Positions 9,104 through 18,465 of a DNA stretch of 38,803 nt are shown here, one piece after another; the stretch's first letter is position 1, and the number at the start of each line of letters is the position of its first letter. The notes under the pieces are model-generated. The model had not been told where the DNA came from. It did no database searches and worked only from the letters and a program-made list of their open reading frames with translations. A program made the position numbers and the translations under genes. This DNA comes from Mariprofundaceae bacterium (GTDB lineage Bacteria; Pseudomonadota; Zetaproteobacteria; Mariprofundales; Mariprofundaceae), in the NCBI GenBank assembly GCA_027018935.1, contig JALUXZ010000214.1, forward strand, positions 1 through 38,803. The letters are read 5' to 3'.

Positions 9104-9711
9104 AACCCTAAAAAACCTAAAACAACCAAGATACCCACAGCCAATGTTGCCCACTCAAAATACTTTTCAACCCAAGCCCTTAAATCATCACCACCCCAAC
9201 GCAAAAGAGCCCCTTCCAAGAAGAATCGTGCTCCACGGGAGAGTAAGGCAGTAAATACAAAACCAATAAAGGGTAAACCAAAGGTGCCCGCTGCAATGGT
9301 AATAACTTTAAAAGGGATAGGCGAAAAACCCGCAACTAATACCAGCAACAAACCCCATTCAAGAAACAGCCCTTCTACCACATGAAATTGCTCTATTGCG
9401 CCATAAAACTGCAAAACAGGCTCGGCAATGCTCGCAAATAATAACATACCAATGCCATAACCAAGGATTGCCCCTACCGTCGAGCCTGCTGTACAAACTG
9501 CTGCAAAACGAAGTGCCAAGTCGGGTCTTCCCAAGGCTAGTGCTAGTAATAGAATATCTGGCGGAATAGGAAACACACTCGCCTCAATCAAAGCAATAAA
9601 AAACAATGCCCATTTGGCTTGTGGATGCTCAGCCCAAGCCAACGTCCAATGATAAGCACGACGCAACCATGATTCTTTAGCAACTGGTAGTTCTGATTCT
9701 GTCAACGTCAC
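9088..9711 (-). CDS. YqaA-type VTT/DedA-superfamily membrane protein
   Basis: A 207-residue inner-membrane protein of the VTT (SNARE-associated/DedA) superfamily, YqaA branch. It has an N-terminal amphipathic stretch, then several hydrophobic segments around residues 33-60, 66-93, 115-137, 140-162 and 185-206. The pattern FPIPPD near residue 47 and FSPIPFKVITIAAG near 128 are the paired re-entrant loop motifs of the superfamily, which is linked to lipid scrambling or transport in better-studied members. The start is GTG with GGGGAG upstream and overlaps the pcm stop (GTGA). Its stop lies inside the nlpD start region, so the three genes look translationally coupled. The exact substrate is unknown. 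Confidence 0.85.
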   Translation of the reverse strand: MTLTESELPVAKESWLRRAYHWTLAWAEHPQAKWALFFIALIEASVFPIPPDILLLALALGRPDLALRFAAVCTAGSTVGAILGYGIGMLLFASIAEPVLQFYGAIEQFHVVEGLFLEWGLLLVLVAGFSPIPFKVITIAAGTFGLPFIGFVFTALLSRGARFFLEGALLRWGGDDLRAWVEKYFEWATLAVGILVVLGFLGLWLLS

Positions 9712-10358
9712 AACTCCCCTTTTAATAACGGTACAAACGTACAGGCATCAAAATATTCTTCCTCAATACCCTTTTTCAACTTCTTACGACGAACCAAACG
9801 GTGTGAGCCCTGTTCACCTTCAGGCATTAACAATACACCACCTTCACGCAATTGATCCATCCATACATCAGATGCAAACCCTCCCGCAGTCACCATGATC
9901 GCGTCAAAGGGTGCATATTCCTCCCAACCGAGTAAACCATCCCCACATTTCAACATAACATTAGCATGATGGGCTAGACGCAGATTCTTGCGCGCTTTAG
10001 CATGCAATATCGCAATACGTTCAATACTATAAACACGGCGACACAAACAAGACAGCACAGCCGTTTGATACCCACAGCCTGTACCTATTTCCAAAACACG
10101 CTCATGCCCTTCAAGTGATAATAACTCAGACATACGAGCCACCATAAATGGCTGTGATATAGTCTGCCTTGCACCAATGGGTAAGGAAGAATCATGGTAA
10201 GCACGGCCAAGCAATGCATCATCCACAAACAAATGCCTAGGAACAGTGTTCATAGCATGTAAAACACGAGCGTCCGTAATACCAGCAGGCATTAACTGCT
10301 CTTCAACCATACGGCGGCGTGGACGTTCAAAAGATAAAAAACGACGGTTTAGACTCAT
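9708..10358 (-). CDS. pcm: Protein-L-isoaspartate O-methyltransferase
   Basis: A 216-residue cytosolic repair enzyme that uses S-adenosylmethionine to methylate L-isoaspartyl residues in damaged proteins. The SAM-binding motif I is VLEIGTGCGYQTA (residues 88-100). Upstream are the family signatures VPRHLFV and ISQPFMVARM, and downstream DAIMVTAGG. Length is standard. It is the first gene of the overlapping pcm-yqaA-nlpD-rpoS-apt group and begins 47 bp after tRNA-Pro. The neighbourhood resembles the surE-pcm-nlpD-rpoS arrangement known in gammaproteobacteria, here without surE and with yqaA inserted. Confidence 0.95.
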   Translation of the reverse strand: MSLNRRFLSFERPRRRMVEEQLMPAGITDARVLHAMNTVPRHLFVDDALLGRAYHDSSLPIGARQTISQPFMVARMSELLSLEGHERVLEIGTGCGYQTAVLSCLCRRVYSIERIAILHAKARKNLRLAHHANVMLKCGDGLLGWEEYAPFDAIMVTAGGFASDVWMDQLREGGVLLMPEGEQGSHRLVRRKKLKKGIEEEYFDACTFVPLLKGEL

Positions 10359-10405
10359 AAAAGCTTAATCATTTGGTATAAAGTAATGTATGATAACATA
10401 AGGAT

Positions 10406-10482
10406 TGGTCGGGACGAGAGGATTTGAACCTCCGACCACTACACCCCCAGTGTAGTGCGCTACCAGGCTGCGCTACGTCCCG
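10406..10482 (-). tRNA. tRNA-Pro (anticodon GGG)
   Basis: The minus strand folds into a cloverleaf. The acceptor stem is CGGGACG/CGTCCCG, the D stem GCGC/GCGC, the anticodon stem CTACA/TGTAG with loop CTGGGGG, and the T stem GGAGG/CCTCT with loop TTCAAAT. The anticodon GGG reads CCC/CCU proline codons. The 3' CCA is encoded (10406-10408). Confidence 0.95.
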
Positions 10483-10487
10483 CTTAA

Positions 10488-10741
10488 TCATAACTTATTG
10501 ACTTTAAAGTGATTTAACAACTTATATTTTCCTTTTTTACCCCAAAACACCTGTTCGGACACAATTTCAGGTACAGTGCGAAATAATTGTTCGGGTACAA
10601 ATTTAAGGATAGTTTCACCTTTACAACAAGAATTGTACCCGATATTACAAAGAAATCGGCTATGTTCAAGAGCTTCACACGAGATCACTCCTAAAATACG
10701 TACTCGAAAGCCACATTCACCAACCAATTCTCAGAGCCTTT
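10488..10741. other. Unassigned stretch with inverted repeat
   Basis: No recognisable gene. A 79-codon frame on the minus strand (10488-10727) lacks a family match I can recognise and a convincing start. Several TGTTCGGgTACA-like words recur, including a perfect 10-bp inverted repeat (TCGGGTACAA 10591-10600, TTGTACCCGA 10633-10642). The stretch lies between tRNA-Pro and the hsdR remnant and looks like decayed DNA, possibly a scar of past insertion beside the tRNA gene. Confidence 0.4.
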
Positions 10742-10996
10742 TCAACTTGAAAGCTCACTCGCTAGCAAATCACTTTGCTCAAGCACTCTATCTGCTGCCA
10801 TCAAGATTAAATCAGGTGGATAGCCATAGCGTTTGAGCGATTTCTTCACCATAAGTCTAAGCTTGGCTTTAACATCATCACGCTTGTTCCAATCCACCGT
10901 CGTATTTTTTCGGATACCCTCAACAATACGGTGAACCAGCTCTCTAATATCTTCCTGTTTCATCAATGAAAAAAATATGGAGCTTTCGCTCAACAA
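10742..10996 (-). pseudogene. C-terminal remnant of type I restriction subunit HsdR
   Basis: An 84-codon frame whose product from about residue 15 (IRELVHRIVEGIRKNTTVDW, then KAKLRLMVKKSLKRYGYPPD and VLEQSDLL) matches the extreme C-terminal helical domain of HsdR. HsdR is the translocase/endonuclease subunit of type I restriction-modification systems and is normally about 1000 residues. The nuclease and helicase domains are absent and no hsdM or hsdS is nearby. An in-frame stop lies three codons upstream of the TTG used here; an ATG at 10963 is the first ATG. This is best read as a gene fragment rather than a functional small protein. Confidence 0.75.
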
Positions 10997-11033
10997 GAGG
11001 ACTTAGTTGGGAGTGATCAGAGCAAGCTAACAT
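10947..11033 (-). CDS. Possible 28-residue ORF overlapping the hsdR remnant
   Basis: A short frame starts with ATG at 11033 behind a strong GAGGAG ribosome site and runs into the hsdR fragment in another frame. The end of the peptide (HIFFIDETG) vaguely resembles the beginning of DUF3800 proteins. This might be a fusion scar between two decayed genes, or chance. Very tentative. Confidence 0.2.
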
Positions 11034-11113
11034 ATTGACTCTCCTCAATTCATATCAAAATAAACCGTATTTCCAGCACTTAAAAATACCTTTTCAACAA
11101 AACATCCACTGTA

Positions 11114-11274
11114 GGGCACCTCGAAAAACCTCGCACGAGTCAAACGATGCTGATTTTCACTCATAGCAAGGCGCAATAAAATGAGTCATAGCATCGCTAT
11201 TGCCCATTTTATTCAACGCCGCTAGGGGTGAAAAGCACAAGTTTGGCGAAGTTTCGAGGTTTTTCGAGGTGCCC
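11114..11274. mobile_element. Palindromic miniature element, copy B
   Basis: A complete 161-bp copy of the family seen at 2340 and 30140. Its terminal inverted repeats are perfect over 20 bp (GGGCACCTCGAAAAACCTCG and its reverse complement). It is flanked by a TGTA duplication (11110-11113, 11275-11278). The interior is also quasi-palindromic, so the whole element can fold as one long hairpin. It lies between mscS and the hsdR remnant. Confidence 0.88.
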
Positions 11275-11317
11275 TGTAGTAAGGGCCTCCCATCGGGTGA
11301 TCTTCCCCAATAAAATA

Positions 11318-12133
11318 TCACTCAGGCTTATTAAGGTGAACATCCATCTGAGGATAAGGAATTGAGATTTTATACTCATCAAATGTAAGTTTGACTTTTT
11401 CAGTCACATCATACAAAACACCCCAATAATCACTGCTTTTCACCCAAGGTCGAACATTAAAGTTCACGCTTGAGTCCGCCAACTCTGCCACAGCTACCAA
11501 TGGTTTTGGCTCTTCAAAAATACGCTCATCAGCAGCCATAATTTCATTCAAAAGATCTTTTGCTTTGCGTATGTCATCATCATAACCAATGCCAAACACC
11601 ATATCGATGCGGCGCGTATCACGTGCTGAATTGTTGGTAATCGTTCCACCGTAAATATCGCCATTGGGCACAATAATTTCACGATTATCGCCTGTCCGCA
11701 TCACAGTATTGAAAATGTTTATTTGCTCTACAACACCAGAAGTGCCGCCTGCTTCAACAAAATCACCCAATTTAAATGGCTTGAATACAATCAACATCAC
11801 ACCCGCAGCAAAATTTTGCAGGGTACTTTGCAAAGATAAACCAATCGCCAAACCTGCGGCACCAATTAAGGCAATAAATGATGTGGTATCCACACCCAAT
11901 TCATTCAATGATGCAATGACAATAAACAGCATCAATACAGCCTTAACAATCGAACATACAAATTTAACAAGCATCTCATCGGTGCCCGATTTGGTTAATA
12001 GTTTATCAATCACATTAACAATAAGGCCTGCAATAATACGGCCCACAATAAAAATCGCTGCCGCCATTGCTATGTTAATGCCCCAAGGGATTACATAATC
12101 GTTTAATAAACCTTCAATATTTGATGTGTCCAT
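11318..12133 (-). CDS. mscS: Small-conductance mechanosensitive channel (MscS family)
   Basis: A 271-residue MscS-type channel that opens on membrane tension during osmotic down-shock. Three transmembrane helices lie at about residues 15-38, 58-80 and 85-115. The third is the glycine/alanine-rich pore helix (IALIGAAGLAIGLSLQSTLQNFAAG), followed by the beta domain (FKPFKLGDFVEAGGTSGVVEQI) and the alpha/beta C-terminal vestibule. Length is close to E. coli MscS (286). The ATG follows GAGGG at proper distance. The gene is probably transcribed on its own; miniature element B lies just beyond its 3' end. Confidence 0.93.
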   Translation of the reverse strand: MDTSNIEGLLNDYVIPWGINIAMAAAIFIVGRIIAGLIVNVIDKLLTKSGTDEMLVKFVCSIVKAVLMLFIVIASLNELGVDTTSFIALIGAAGLAIGLSLQSTLQNFAAGVMLIVFKPFKLGDFVEAGGTSGVVEQINIFNTVMRTGDNREIIVPNGDIYGGTITNNSARDTRRIDMVFGIGYDDDIRKAKDLLNEIMAADERIFEEPKPLVAVAELADSSVNFNVRPWVKSSDYWGVLYDVTEKVKLTFDEYKISIPYPQMDVHLNKPE

Positions 12134-12214
12134 ACCACCCTCTCTCTTTTTATGAAAAATACTAGCCTAAAGCTAACCAAGTCCTATTATTTTAACTGCC
12201 CGCTATATTAAGAC

Positions 12215-12949
12215 TTAAAGAGCTAAAAGACCAACCAAGCAAATGACAATCAAAGCTCCACCAATGGCTTGTTTAAAATATCCCCCATCACCAGCAATCA
12301 GTTGATGATGTAATTTTAAGCCAATCACATGCCCTACGGCAGCACATGGCAGAAGCCAAAGGTGAACTGACCACCAAAAATTCACCCCAGCATATGCCAA
12401 AACAGATAGCTTGATAGACACCAAAACAAACCAGAGTACAAACAAGGTATTACGCACCTGTGCTTTGCTCACCCGATGCATGGCTACTGCCACAATCAAG
12501 GGAGCGCCAGTCAACGATACGCCTGCAATATAACCACCCAATACCAGCAAAACCCTATCCACCCACACATTTTGGCTTTGAATCTGATATTTCAATACAT
12601 AACACAGACCATAAAACAGCGTAACACTATAAATAAATACAACCACCCATGCTGTTGGCAAGGTTAGCAAACCAAATACCCCCAGTAAGGTCGGTATAAT
12701 CATCACTGCCAAGGTGTGGCGAACAAACACCCAATCAACATGAGCTAACTTTGAAGCCACCGTAATTGAGCTGAAAAACAACAAATGAACACCAATCAAT
12801 GGTAACCAAATAATTGGGTCATTTACCACCAAAAGCAATAAGGGCAGTCCCAGTGCCGCTCCTCCAAAACCTAGCCCTGAGCGTACAAAACCAGTCCATA
12901 CAAAAATAAGAGCAGTGGCAATATATTGCCAGGGTAAAAGATCATCCAT
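12215..12949 (-). CDS. TauE/SafE family sulfite/organosulfonate exporter-like permease
   Basis: A 244-residue polytopic inner-membrane protein of the TSUP (TauE/SafE) family. The N-terminal half carries the family glycine-rich motif TGFVRSGLGFGGAALGLP (about residues 19-36). The second half has the matching repeat GGYIAGVSLTGAPLIVAVAMH (about 138-158). There are about eight hydrophobic segments. Family members export sulfite, sulfoacetate or related C-S compounds; the substrate here is unknown. It begins 12 bp after the preceding ABC ATPase gene and has no strong ribosome site, so it may rely on coupling to that gene. Confidence 0.85.
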   Translation of the reverse strand: MDDLLPWQYIATALIFVWTGFVRSGLGFGGAALGLPLLLLVVNDPIIWLPLIGVHLLFFSSITVASKLAHVDWVFVRHTLAVMIIPTLLGVFGLLTLPTAWVVVFIYSVTLFYGLCYVLKYQIQSQNVWVDRVLLVLGGYIAGVSLTGAPLIVAVAMHRVSKAQVRNTLFVLWFVLVSIKLSVLAYAGVNFWWSVHLWLLPCAAVGHVIGLKLHHQLIAGDGGYFKQAIGGALIVICLVGLLAL

Positions 12950-12961
12950 AAAGAGTGCTTG

Positions 12962-13759
12962 CTACAGGCTGATGCGTTCAGATGGGTGTGTAATAGGTCT
13001 AGCCGCCAATAATTCACGCGTATAATCATCTTTCGGGTTGGCAAACACATCCGCAACCTTGCCCTGCTCCACCACCTTACCATCAAACATCACCAACACT
13101 CGGTCTGCAATATGTTGAATCACCGATAAATCATGTGAAATAAACAAGTAAGCTAAATTCGATGCTTGCTGTAACTCTTTTAATAGGTTCAATATTTGCG
13201 CCTGCACCGATACATCCAGTGCTGAAACAGGCTCATCCAATACCAAGGCCTTCGGTTTCACAATCAAAGCACGGGCAATACCAATACGTTGCCGCTGCCC
13301 TCCCGAAAACTGGTGTGGATAACGCTGCATTGTCGCTGCACTCAAACCGCATTGCTGTAGTACTTCTGCCACCGCATCACGACGCTGTTGTTTGTTCATA
13401 TCGGGGCGATGCACCCTTAAGCCTTCCGCGACACTTTCCCAAATGCGCATACGCGGATTCAACGAAGCAAAAGGGTCTTGAAAAACCATTTGAATCTGAT
13501 GCCGTTGCACCCGTAAAGCTCGCCCTTTTAACTGGCTAACATCGTTTCCCTGCCACGATATTTGTCCATCATCACTATCAATCAAACGCATTGCCAAGCG
13601 TGCCGTCGTTGATTTCCCACTTCCAGATTCACCCACAATTGCCAGCGTTTCACCAGCATGTAAATGAAAGCTCACATCATCCACAGCTTTTTTAGCCTGC
13701 CCTTGGCGCAATAAACCACCACCTTGAAAAGTTTTGCTTAAGTTGTGAACTTCTAACAT
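12962..13759 (-). CDS. Oligopeptide/dipeptide-type ABC transporter ATPase (OppF/DppF-like)
   Basis: A 265-residue ABC ATPase. Walker A is GESGSGKST (residues 43-51), the Q-loop FQDPFASLNPRMRI, the signature FSGGQRQRIGIARAL, Walker B ALVLDEPVSALD, and the H-loop LFISHDLSVIQ. The SLNPRM and VSALDVSVQAQIL wording is characteristic of the OppF/DppF branch, which pairs with an OppD/DppD ATPase to drive peptide or nickel uptake. It overlaps the next ATPase gene by 7 nt (ATGTTAG). No permease or binding-protein gene is adjacent, so the pair is split from its transporter. Confidence 0.92.
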   Translation of the reverse strand: MLEVHNLSKTFQGGGLLRQGQAKKAVDDVSFHLHAGETLAIVGESGSGKSTTARLAMRLIDSDDGQISWQGNDVSQLKGRALRVQRHQIQMVFQDPFASLNPRMRIWESVAEGLRVHRPDMNKQQRRDAVAEVLQQCGLSAATMQRYPHQFSGGQRQRIGIARALIVKPKALVLDEPVSALDVSVQAQILNLLKELQQASNLAYLFISHDLSVIQHIADRVLVMFDGKVVEQGKVADVFANPKDDYTRELLAARPITHPSERISL

Positions 13760-14754
13760 GATATGTCTGCCTTTATATTTTCCTGCCGCTCATCCCGCAC
13801 ACAAACATGTACACAACGCGCAATATGCTCACCTTGCTGCCAAGCATTGGCAGCTATTGGCAGCTCACAATCAGTATTTGCATAGGGACAACGCACTGCA
13901 AAACGACAACCCTCTGACCATTCTCCAGGTGCAGGAACCTGACCTTCAATAACAGTCAGAGCTTGCTCGCTTTTCGCCACTTCAGGACGGCAACCCATCA
14001 ATGCTTGTGTATAGGGGTGAGCTGGATAATCAAAAATATCCATCACTGTGCCACTTTCAACCACCTCACCAGCATACATAACAACCACATCATCACACAT
14101 TTCAGCAACCAAACCAAAATCATGGGTCACCAATAACATGCCCAAGCCTTTGTCTTGTTGTAGTTTTCGAAGCAAAGCAATAATGCGCTTTTGTACCGAC
14201 ACATCCAATGCCGTAGTTGGCTCATCAGCAATGATATAATCAGGGTTGGCAGACATCGCCATAGCAATCAATACACGTTGGCGCATACCACCTGATAAAG
14301 CATCGGGGTATTGCTGCAATAGATGTTCAACATCTTGCAAACCAACATCTTCCAATAACTGCATCGCATGTAACTTAGCATCATGGCGGTTTAAATCTAA
14401 ATGCAGGTTAATCACTTCAAGCATCTGACTGCCAATCGAGAAAACAGGGTTCAATGCCGTCATTGGCTCTTGAAAAATCATGGCGATTTTTCCACCACGC
14501 ACTTTTCTTAATTGTTTTTCAGACATGGCAAAAACACTTTCGCCATGCAATTGAATATCACCGTTTATTTTTGTGATGCCCTGATGCTCACCCAAACGCA
14601 AAATGGATTGTGCTGTGAGTGTTTTGCCACAACCCGACTCCCCAACCAGCCCCATAACGCGCCCAGCCTTTATGGATAGTGAGACATGACTAACAGCCTG
14701 AACAGGTGTTTGTTGCATTGGAACAGACAATGATAAATCTTTTATTTCAAGCAT
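13753..14754 (-). CDS. Oligopeptide/dipeptide-type ABC transporter ATPase (OppD/DppD-like)
   Basis: A 333-residue ABC ATPase, upstream partner of the OppF-like gene. Walker A is GESGCGKT (residues 38-45), the signature LSGGMRQRVLIAMAM, Walker B YIIADEPTTALD, and the H-loop LLVTHDFGLVAEMCD. The C-terminal extension has the cysteine motif CRFAVRCPYANTDC typical of the oligopeptide branch, where an iron-sulfur cluster has been reported for some members. The region upstream is the 400-bp AT-rich gap, so this is the first gene of the unit. The substrate cannot be told from the ATPases alone. Confidence 0.92.
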   Translation of the reverse strand: MLEIKDLSLSVPMQQTPVQAVSHVSLSIKAGRVMGLVGESGCGKTLTAQSILRLGEHQGITKINGDIQLHGESVFAMSEKQLRKVRGGKIAMIFQEPMTALNPVFSIGSQMLEVINLHLDLNRHDAKLHAMQLLEDVGLQDVEHLLQQYPDALSGGMRQRVLIAMAMSANPDYIIADEPTTALDVSVQKRIIALLRKLQQDKGLGMLLVTHDFGLVAEMCDDVVVMYAGEVVESGTVMDIFDYPAHPYTQALMGCRPEVAKSEQALTVIEGQVPAPGEWSEGCRFAVRCPYANTDCELPIAANAWQQGEHIARCVHVCVRDERQENIKADISC

Positions 14755-15153
14755 GAGCCTAAGTGTGACAAAAGGCTGCTAAGCTTTCCAGTCTGGAAAC
14801 TCTGTTTACATAAAATTCAATACAATGCAAGCCCCAATAAGCTCAAATATACAAAGTTCTCCACAATATAATGATCATTTTCGACTCAACCCAATTTACA
14901 TAAAATGTATATTAATATAATATCATAAGTATTTATTATATAACAATAAAATTATATTGATTAAATAATAGGCAACATGTCATATAGGACTCTAATGTGA
15001 CAAATCAAACAAAATAAAGAAAGTCATCCACAAAGTTATCCACAGGTAATGTGGGTAACATTTGAAACACTTCATTTACAACAACTTAGCCTATTTTTGC
15101 ATATATTGCAGCTCTAAAAACACCTTAAACCATGTAACTTTTTCGAGCTCCCT
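14755..15153. other. AT-rich intergenic region with DnaA-box-like sites
   Basis: A 399-bp gap with no gene. The middle (about 14890-14975) is extremely A/T rich. To its right are one perfect DnaA box (TTATCCACA, 15036-15044) and two one-mismatch boxes (TCATCCACA 15024-15032; TTACCCACA on the minus strand, 15050-15058). A further one-mismatch box (TTCTCCACA, 14857-14865) lies to its left. It separates two minus-strand units, so it must also hold the promoter of the ABC ATPase operon and the 3' end of the helicase transcript. Confidence 0.6.
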
Positions 15154-18100
15154 TTATTTTAACGGTGCAAACAAAGCATCCATATCATCAGGTGTCCAAA
15201 GCTGCTTTCTAGCCCCACCCTTCTGATACATTCCCTCTGCCAACTCACGCTTTCTATCTTGTAGCTCAAGAATTTTTTCTTCAACCGTACCTTCCGTAAT
15301 AAGCTTATAAACAAACACCGACTTATCTTGTCCAATACGGTGGGCACGGTCAGTTGCCTGATTTTCAGCAGCAGGATTCCACCAAGGGTCATAATGAATC
15401 ACTGTGTCAGCAGCTGTTAAATTCAAACCAACACCACCTGCCTTTAAACTAATTAGAAACAATGGTACTTCACCATTCTGAAAGCGTTCAACAGGCGTTT
15501 GCCTATCTTTTGTTTTACCTGTCAGTGTCACATAATCAATATCAAGCGCCTTTAACTCTTCCTCAATTAACTTGAGCATACCTGTAAATTGCGAAAACAA
15601 TAAAATACGCCGACCTTCTTCAATCATTTCAAGCAACATTTCCCGCAACATGCTCAGCTTTGCCGATTGAGGAACTTCCCCCTCAACAACACCTTTTACC
15701 AACCGAGGGTCACAGCAAACCTGACGCATTTTAAGTAGTGCATCGAGCACAATAATTTGACTTTTATCCATGCCCAGAGATGCAACAGCATCCCTCACTT
15801 TTTTCTGCATCGCCAAACGCACACTTTCATACATTTCACGCTGTTGATCTGTCAAATCTATACTACGAATCATCTCTGTTTTAGGCGGCAACTCCCCCGC
15901 AACTTCTTCTTTACTACGCCGCAACAAGAATGGTCGCACACGTAAATTTAATGCTTCCTGACGCGCAGCATCACCTTCCTTTTCAATCGGCTTACGAAAC
16001 AATTGCATAAAATTCTTCTGATCATACAGATAGCCTGGCATCAGAAAATCAAATTGCGCCCACAATTCACCCAAATGATTTTCCATCGGCGTGCCAGTCA
16101 TACATAACTTATGCGCTGCCTGAAGTTTTCTAACTTGCTGCGCCATTTTAGAGCGTGGATTTTTAATATATTGTGCCTCATCCAAAATCAACAAGTGCCA
16201 AGGTTGTGTTTGCAATACTTCAAAATCTCGCACCAATAAAGGGTATGTGGTTAAAACCAAGTCGTACTGCTGCAATGAGCCAAAATGCCTTGCACGCTCT
16301 GAACCATGCAACACCAACACCTTTAAGTTTGGGGTGAATTTCTCAGCTTCACGTCGCCAGTTATACATCAAGCTGGTCGGAGCAATCACAATAGCAGGGT
16401 TATCCAAACGCCCCTGCTCCTTTTCTATTAAAATATGTGCCAATGCCTGCACAGTTTTTCCTAAACCCATATCATCTGCAAGAATAGCATTAAGCTGCAT
16501 TTCCCGTAAAAATTGCAACCAACTCAGACCTTCACGTTGATAATCACGCAATTCAGCTTGTAGCCCTATAGGTGCTTGGCATTCAGGAATTGTTTTTAAA
16601 TCCGAAAGCTTTTTCATATGCTGAAGCCATACACTGCTACTTACTTGCACAGGCACTTCTGCATCTTTCAAACTCTCTTCCAATGCCAGCATTTGCGGTG
16701 CGCTTAACATTACTTCCTGCGGTTTATGGCTAGCAAACACATCCAACATATAATGCAAAATATTGGCAATCATCTCGCCAGGAGCCGCCAACATACGCCC
16801 ATCAAGCAAAGGCAAAGCAACCGTTTCTTTGACTTTTAAATTTAACAACGATGCCTCTTGCAATAAATCAGGGTTCATACCCACCCAACGACCTAAGACT
16901 TCAATCAAATCAATCGCTTCGCCATCATCCAACGTTACAGTGAAAGAAGTCTGCCCCATCAAACTATTACCTTTATCACCATGTTTATCCATATCCAACT
17001 GCCACGATTGCGCTGTTTCCATGCGATAAGCAAAATCTGGTGAAATTTCTACATGAAAGCCTTTTTCTTTCAAAACTGGCACTTCATACAATACCCATTC
17101 TGGCCAATAATTATGATCACGCAGACTGAAATAATGTTTGCTAATATGCTTACGATTGCGCGGCATATAATCATCTATCAAAGCATGCAAGCCTGCACCA
17201 TACAAACACGAAACAGCCTCAGCTTCAGCAGCTCTATCACGATCGAAATCAACCACCAAGCCATGAGAAACAGTCCTGAATATTGGGTTTTCAGATACCC
17301 CAAAAGGCAACTTATGACCATCATAATCAAATAAAATCGCAACAATATGCCGCTTTTCAGGCTGTGGTCGATCCAATTGTAATTCTTTGGTTAATAGCTG
17401 CACAACAGCAACAGGCGCAATGCTACGACGCTGATATTGCAAGCGTTCAGGCATTGGCACACCTTTAGGAAGCTGCTCTTCAATATCCTGCAAATCTTCA
17501 TCCGAGCACTGCAAATCCAAAGCTGGCATATTCAAAAGAATTTCTGCGACATCAGCTTCTTGCCCACATTCGATTGCGCCTGCGCAGTAATTTTTAGCAT
17601 CAATATACCATGGTGGTGATGTCGCAAGCACATAACCTTCTTCAACAGGCTTCTGCAATGCAAGCTGCAAATACTGTGATCCATGCTGATCACTTTTCCA
17701 GAAGAAATCAGCCATACATTTGTCAGCCAATTTGAGTGCTGGTGTGTTTTGATCCAACCAATAACAACGCTCGGTTGCCAATAATCTACGCAGCAATGCC
17801 AAGCCTGCTTCACCCTTCAAAGTATAGTTACGTAACGACATCGACAGCGAACTATCATTTGCCACTGTTTTTAAAATATGTTCGTCAGAAGATAAAATAT
17901 ATTGCGGGATATTATGCCCCAAAATATTACTCGCCTGATAAGCATTGGCTTTGCCATAACTACCATCTTTTAAAATACGTGTGGTTAAAAAGCGCAAACC
18001 AATGTGCCGGCTATGAGCATCAGGCTCAAGAATATAGAGCAGCCGTTGTTTGACATGATCGGGATAAATGATTGCTGCTGTATGCCCTGAATCGGATTTT

Positions 18101-18465
18101 TCCATGCCACCCAACCACATGGAGAATGTATCCGATGTAGCCTTTTCCTCTTCATCAACAGTATCCATTTCTTCCTGCTGATCATCCAGCAGTTCATACA
18201 AGGTTGCAGCCACATGCTTGCAATGTTTGGCTTTTGTCAGGCAATCACAACGACTTTTAAGTCCGCCTCTAGAACCAAATTCAAGTGAAACTTTATATAC
18301 ACGTGATGCACTACCTTCCACACGGGCATCCACGCCACAAACATCATCTAACTCAATGAATTCAAGCACTTTATCGCATTCAAAATAATCTTTACCACGT
18401 TGGGCATATGTTTCACCCACCCAATTTACAATCTTAGCTTCACTAAGTTTAGGGATTTCATACAT
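15154..18465 (-). CDS. SWIM zinc-finger SNF2-family DNA helicase
   Basis: An 1103-residue Snf2/Rad54-type ATPase. The N-terminus has a SWIM zinc finger with Cys73, Cys75, Cys82 and His84 ([12 protein letters not shown]), followed by about 500 residues without recognised motifs. The helicase core then carries motif I (DDMGLGKT), motif II (DEAQ), motif III ([14 protein letters not shown]), motif V ([26 protein letters not shown]) and motif VI (DRAHRIGQ). Such bacterial proteins are presumed to remodel protein-DNA complexes; the substrate is unknown. The frame is open to 18489, but the ATG at 18465 has AGGAAG upstream and overlaps the uvrB stop by 8 nt, so translation is probably coupled to uvrB. 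This adjacency suggests a DNA-repair role. Confidence 0.92.
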   Translation of the reverse strand: MYEIPKLSEAKIVNWVGETYAQRGKDYFECDKVLEFIELDDVCGVDARVEGSASRVYKVSLEFGSRGGLKSRCDCLTKAKHCKHVAATLYELLDDQQEEMDTVDEEEKATSDTFSMWLGGMEKSDSGHTAAIIYPDHVKQRLLYILEPDAHSRHIGLRFLTTRILKDGSYGKANAYQASNILGHNIPQYILSSDEHILKTVANDSSLSMSLRNYTLKGEAGLALLRRLLATERCYWLDQNTPALKLADKCMADFFWKSDQHGSQYLQLALQKPVEEGYVLATSPPWYIDAKNYCAGAIECGQEADVAEILLNMPALDLQCSDEDLQDIEEQLPKGVPMPERLQYQRRSIAPVAVVQLLTKELQLDRPQPEKRHIVAILFDYDGHKLPFGVSENPIFRTVSHGLVVDFDRDRAAEAEAVSCLYGAGLHALIDDYMPRNRKHISKHYFSLRDHNYWPEWVLYEVPVLKEKGFHVEISPDFAYRMETAQSWQLDMDKHGDKGNSLMGQTSFTVTLDDGEAIDLIEVLGRWVGMNPDLLQEASLLNLKVKETVALPLLDGRMLAAPGEMIANILHYMLDVFASHKPQEVMLSAPQMLALEESLKDAEVPVQVSSSVWLQHMKKLSDLKTIPECQAPIGLQAELRDYQREGLSWLQFLREMQLNAILADDMGLGKTVQALAHILIEKEQGRLDNPAIVIAPTSLMYNWRREAEKFTPNLKVLVLHGSERARHFGSLQQYDLVLTTYPLLVRDFEVLQTQPWHLLILDEAQYIKNPRSKMAQQVRKLQAAHKLCMTGTPMENHLGELWAQFDFLMPGYLYDQKNFMQLFRKPIEKEGDAARQEALNLRVRPFLLRRSKEEVAGELPPKTEMIRSIDLTDQQREMYESVRLAMQKKVRDAVASLGMDKSQIIVLDALLKMRQVCCDPRLVKGVVEGEVPQSAKLSMLREMLLEMIEEGRRILLFSQFTGMLKLIEEELKALDIDYVTLTGKTKDRQTPVERFQNGEVPLFLISLKAGGVGLNLTAADTVIHYDPWWNPAAENQATDRAHRIGQDKSVFVYKLITEGTVEEKILELQDRKRELAEGMYQKGGARKQLWTPDDMDALFAPLK

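Noticed and set aside
10488-10727. A 79-codon minus-strand frame beside tRNA-Pro
   Set aside because: No family resemblance, no convincing start, and the sequence contains short repeated words; kept only as an unassigned stretch.
14755-15153. Chromosomal replication origin
   Set aside because: DnaA-like boxes and AT-richness are suggestive, but there are no origin-linked genes and no visible GC-skew switch, so it is reported as a site of interest rather than called an origin.
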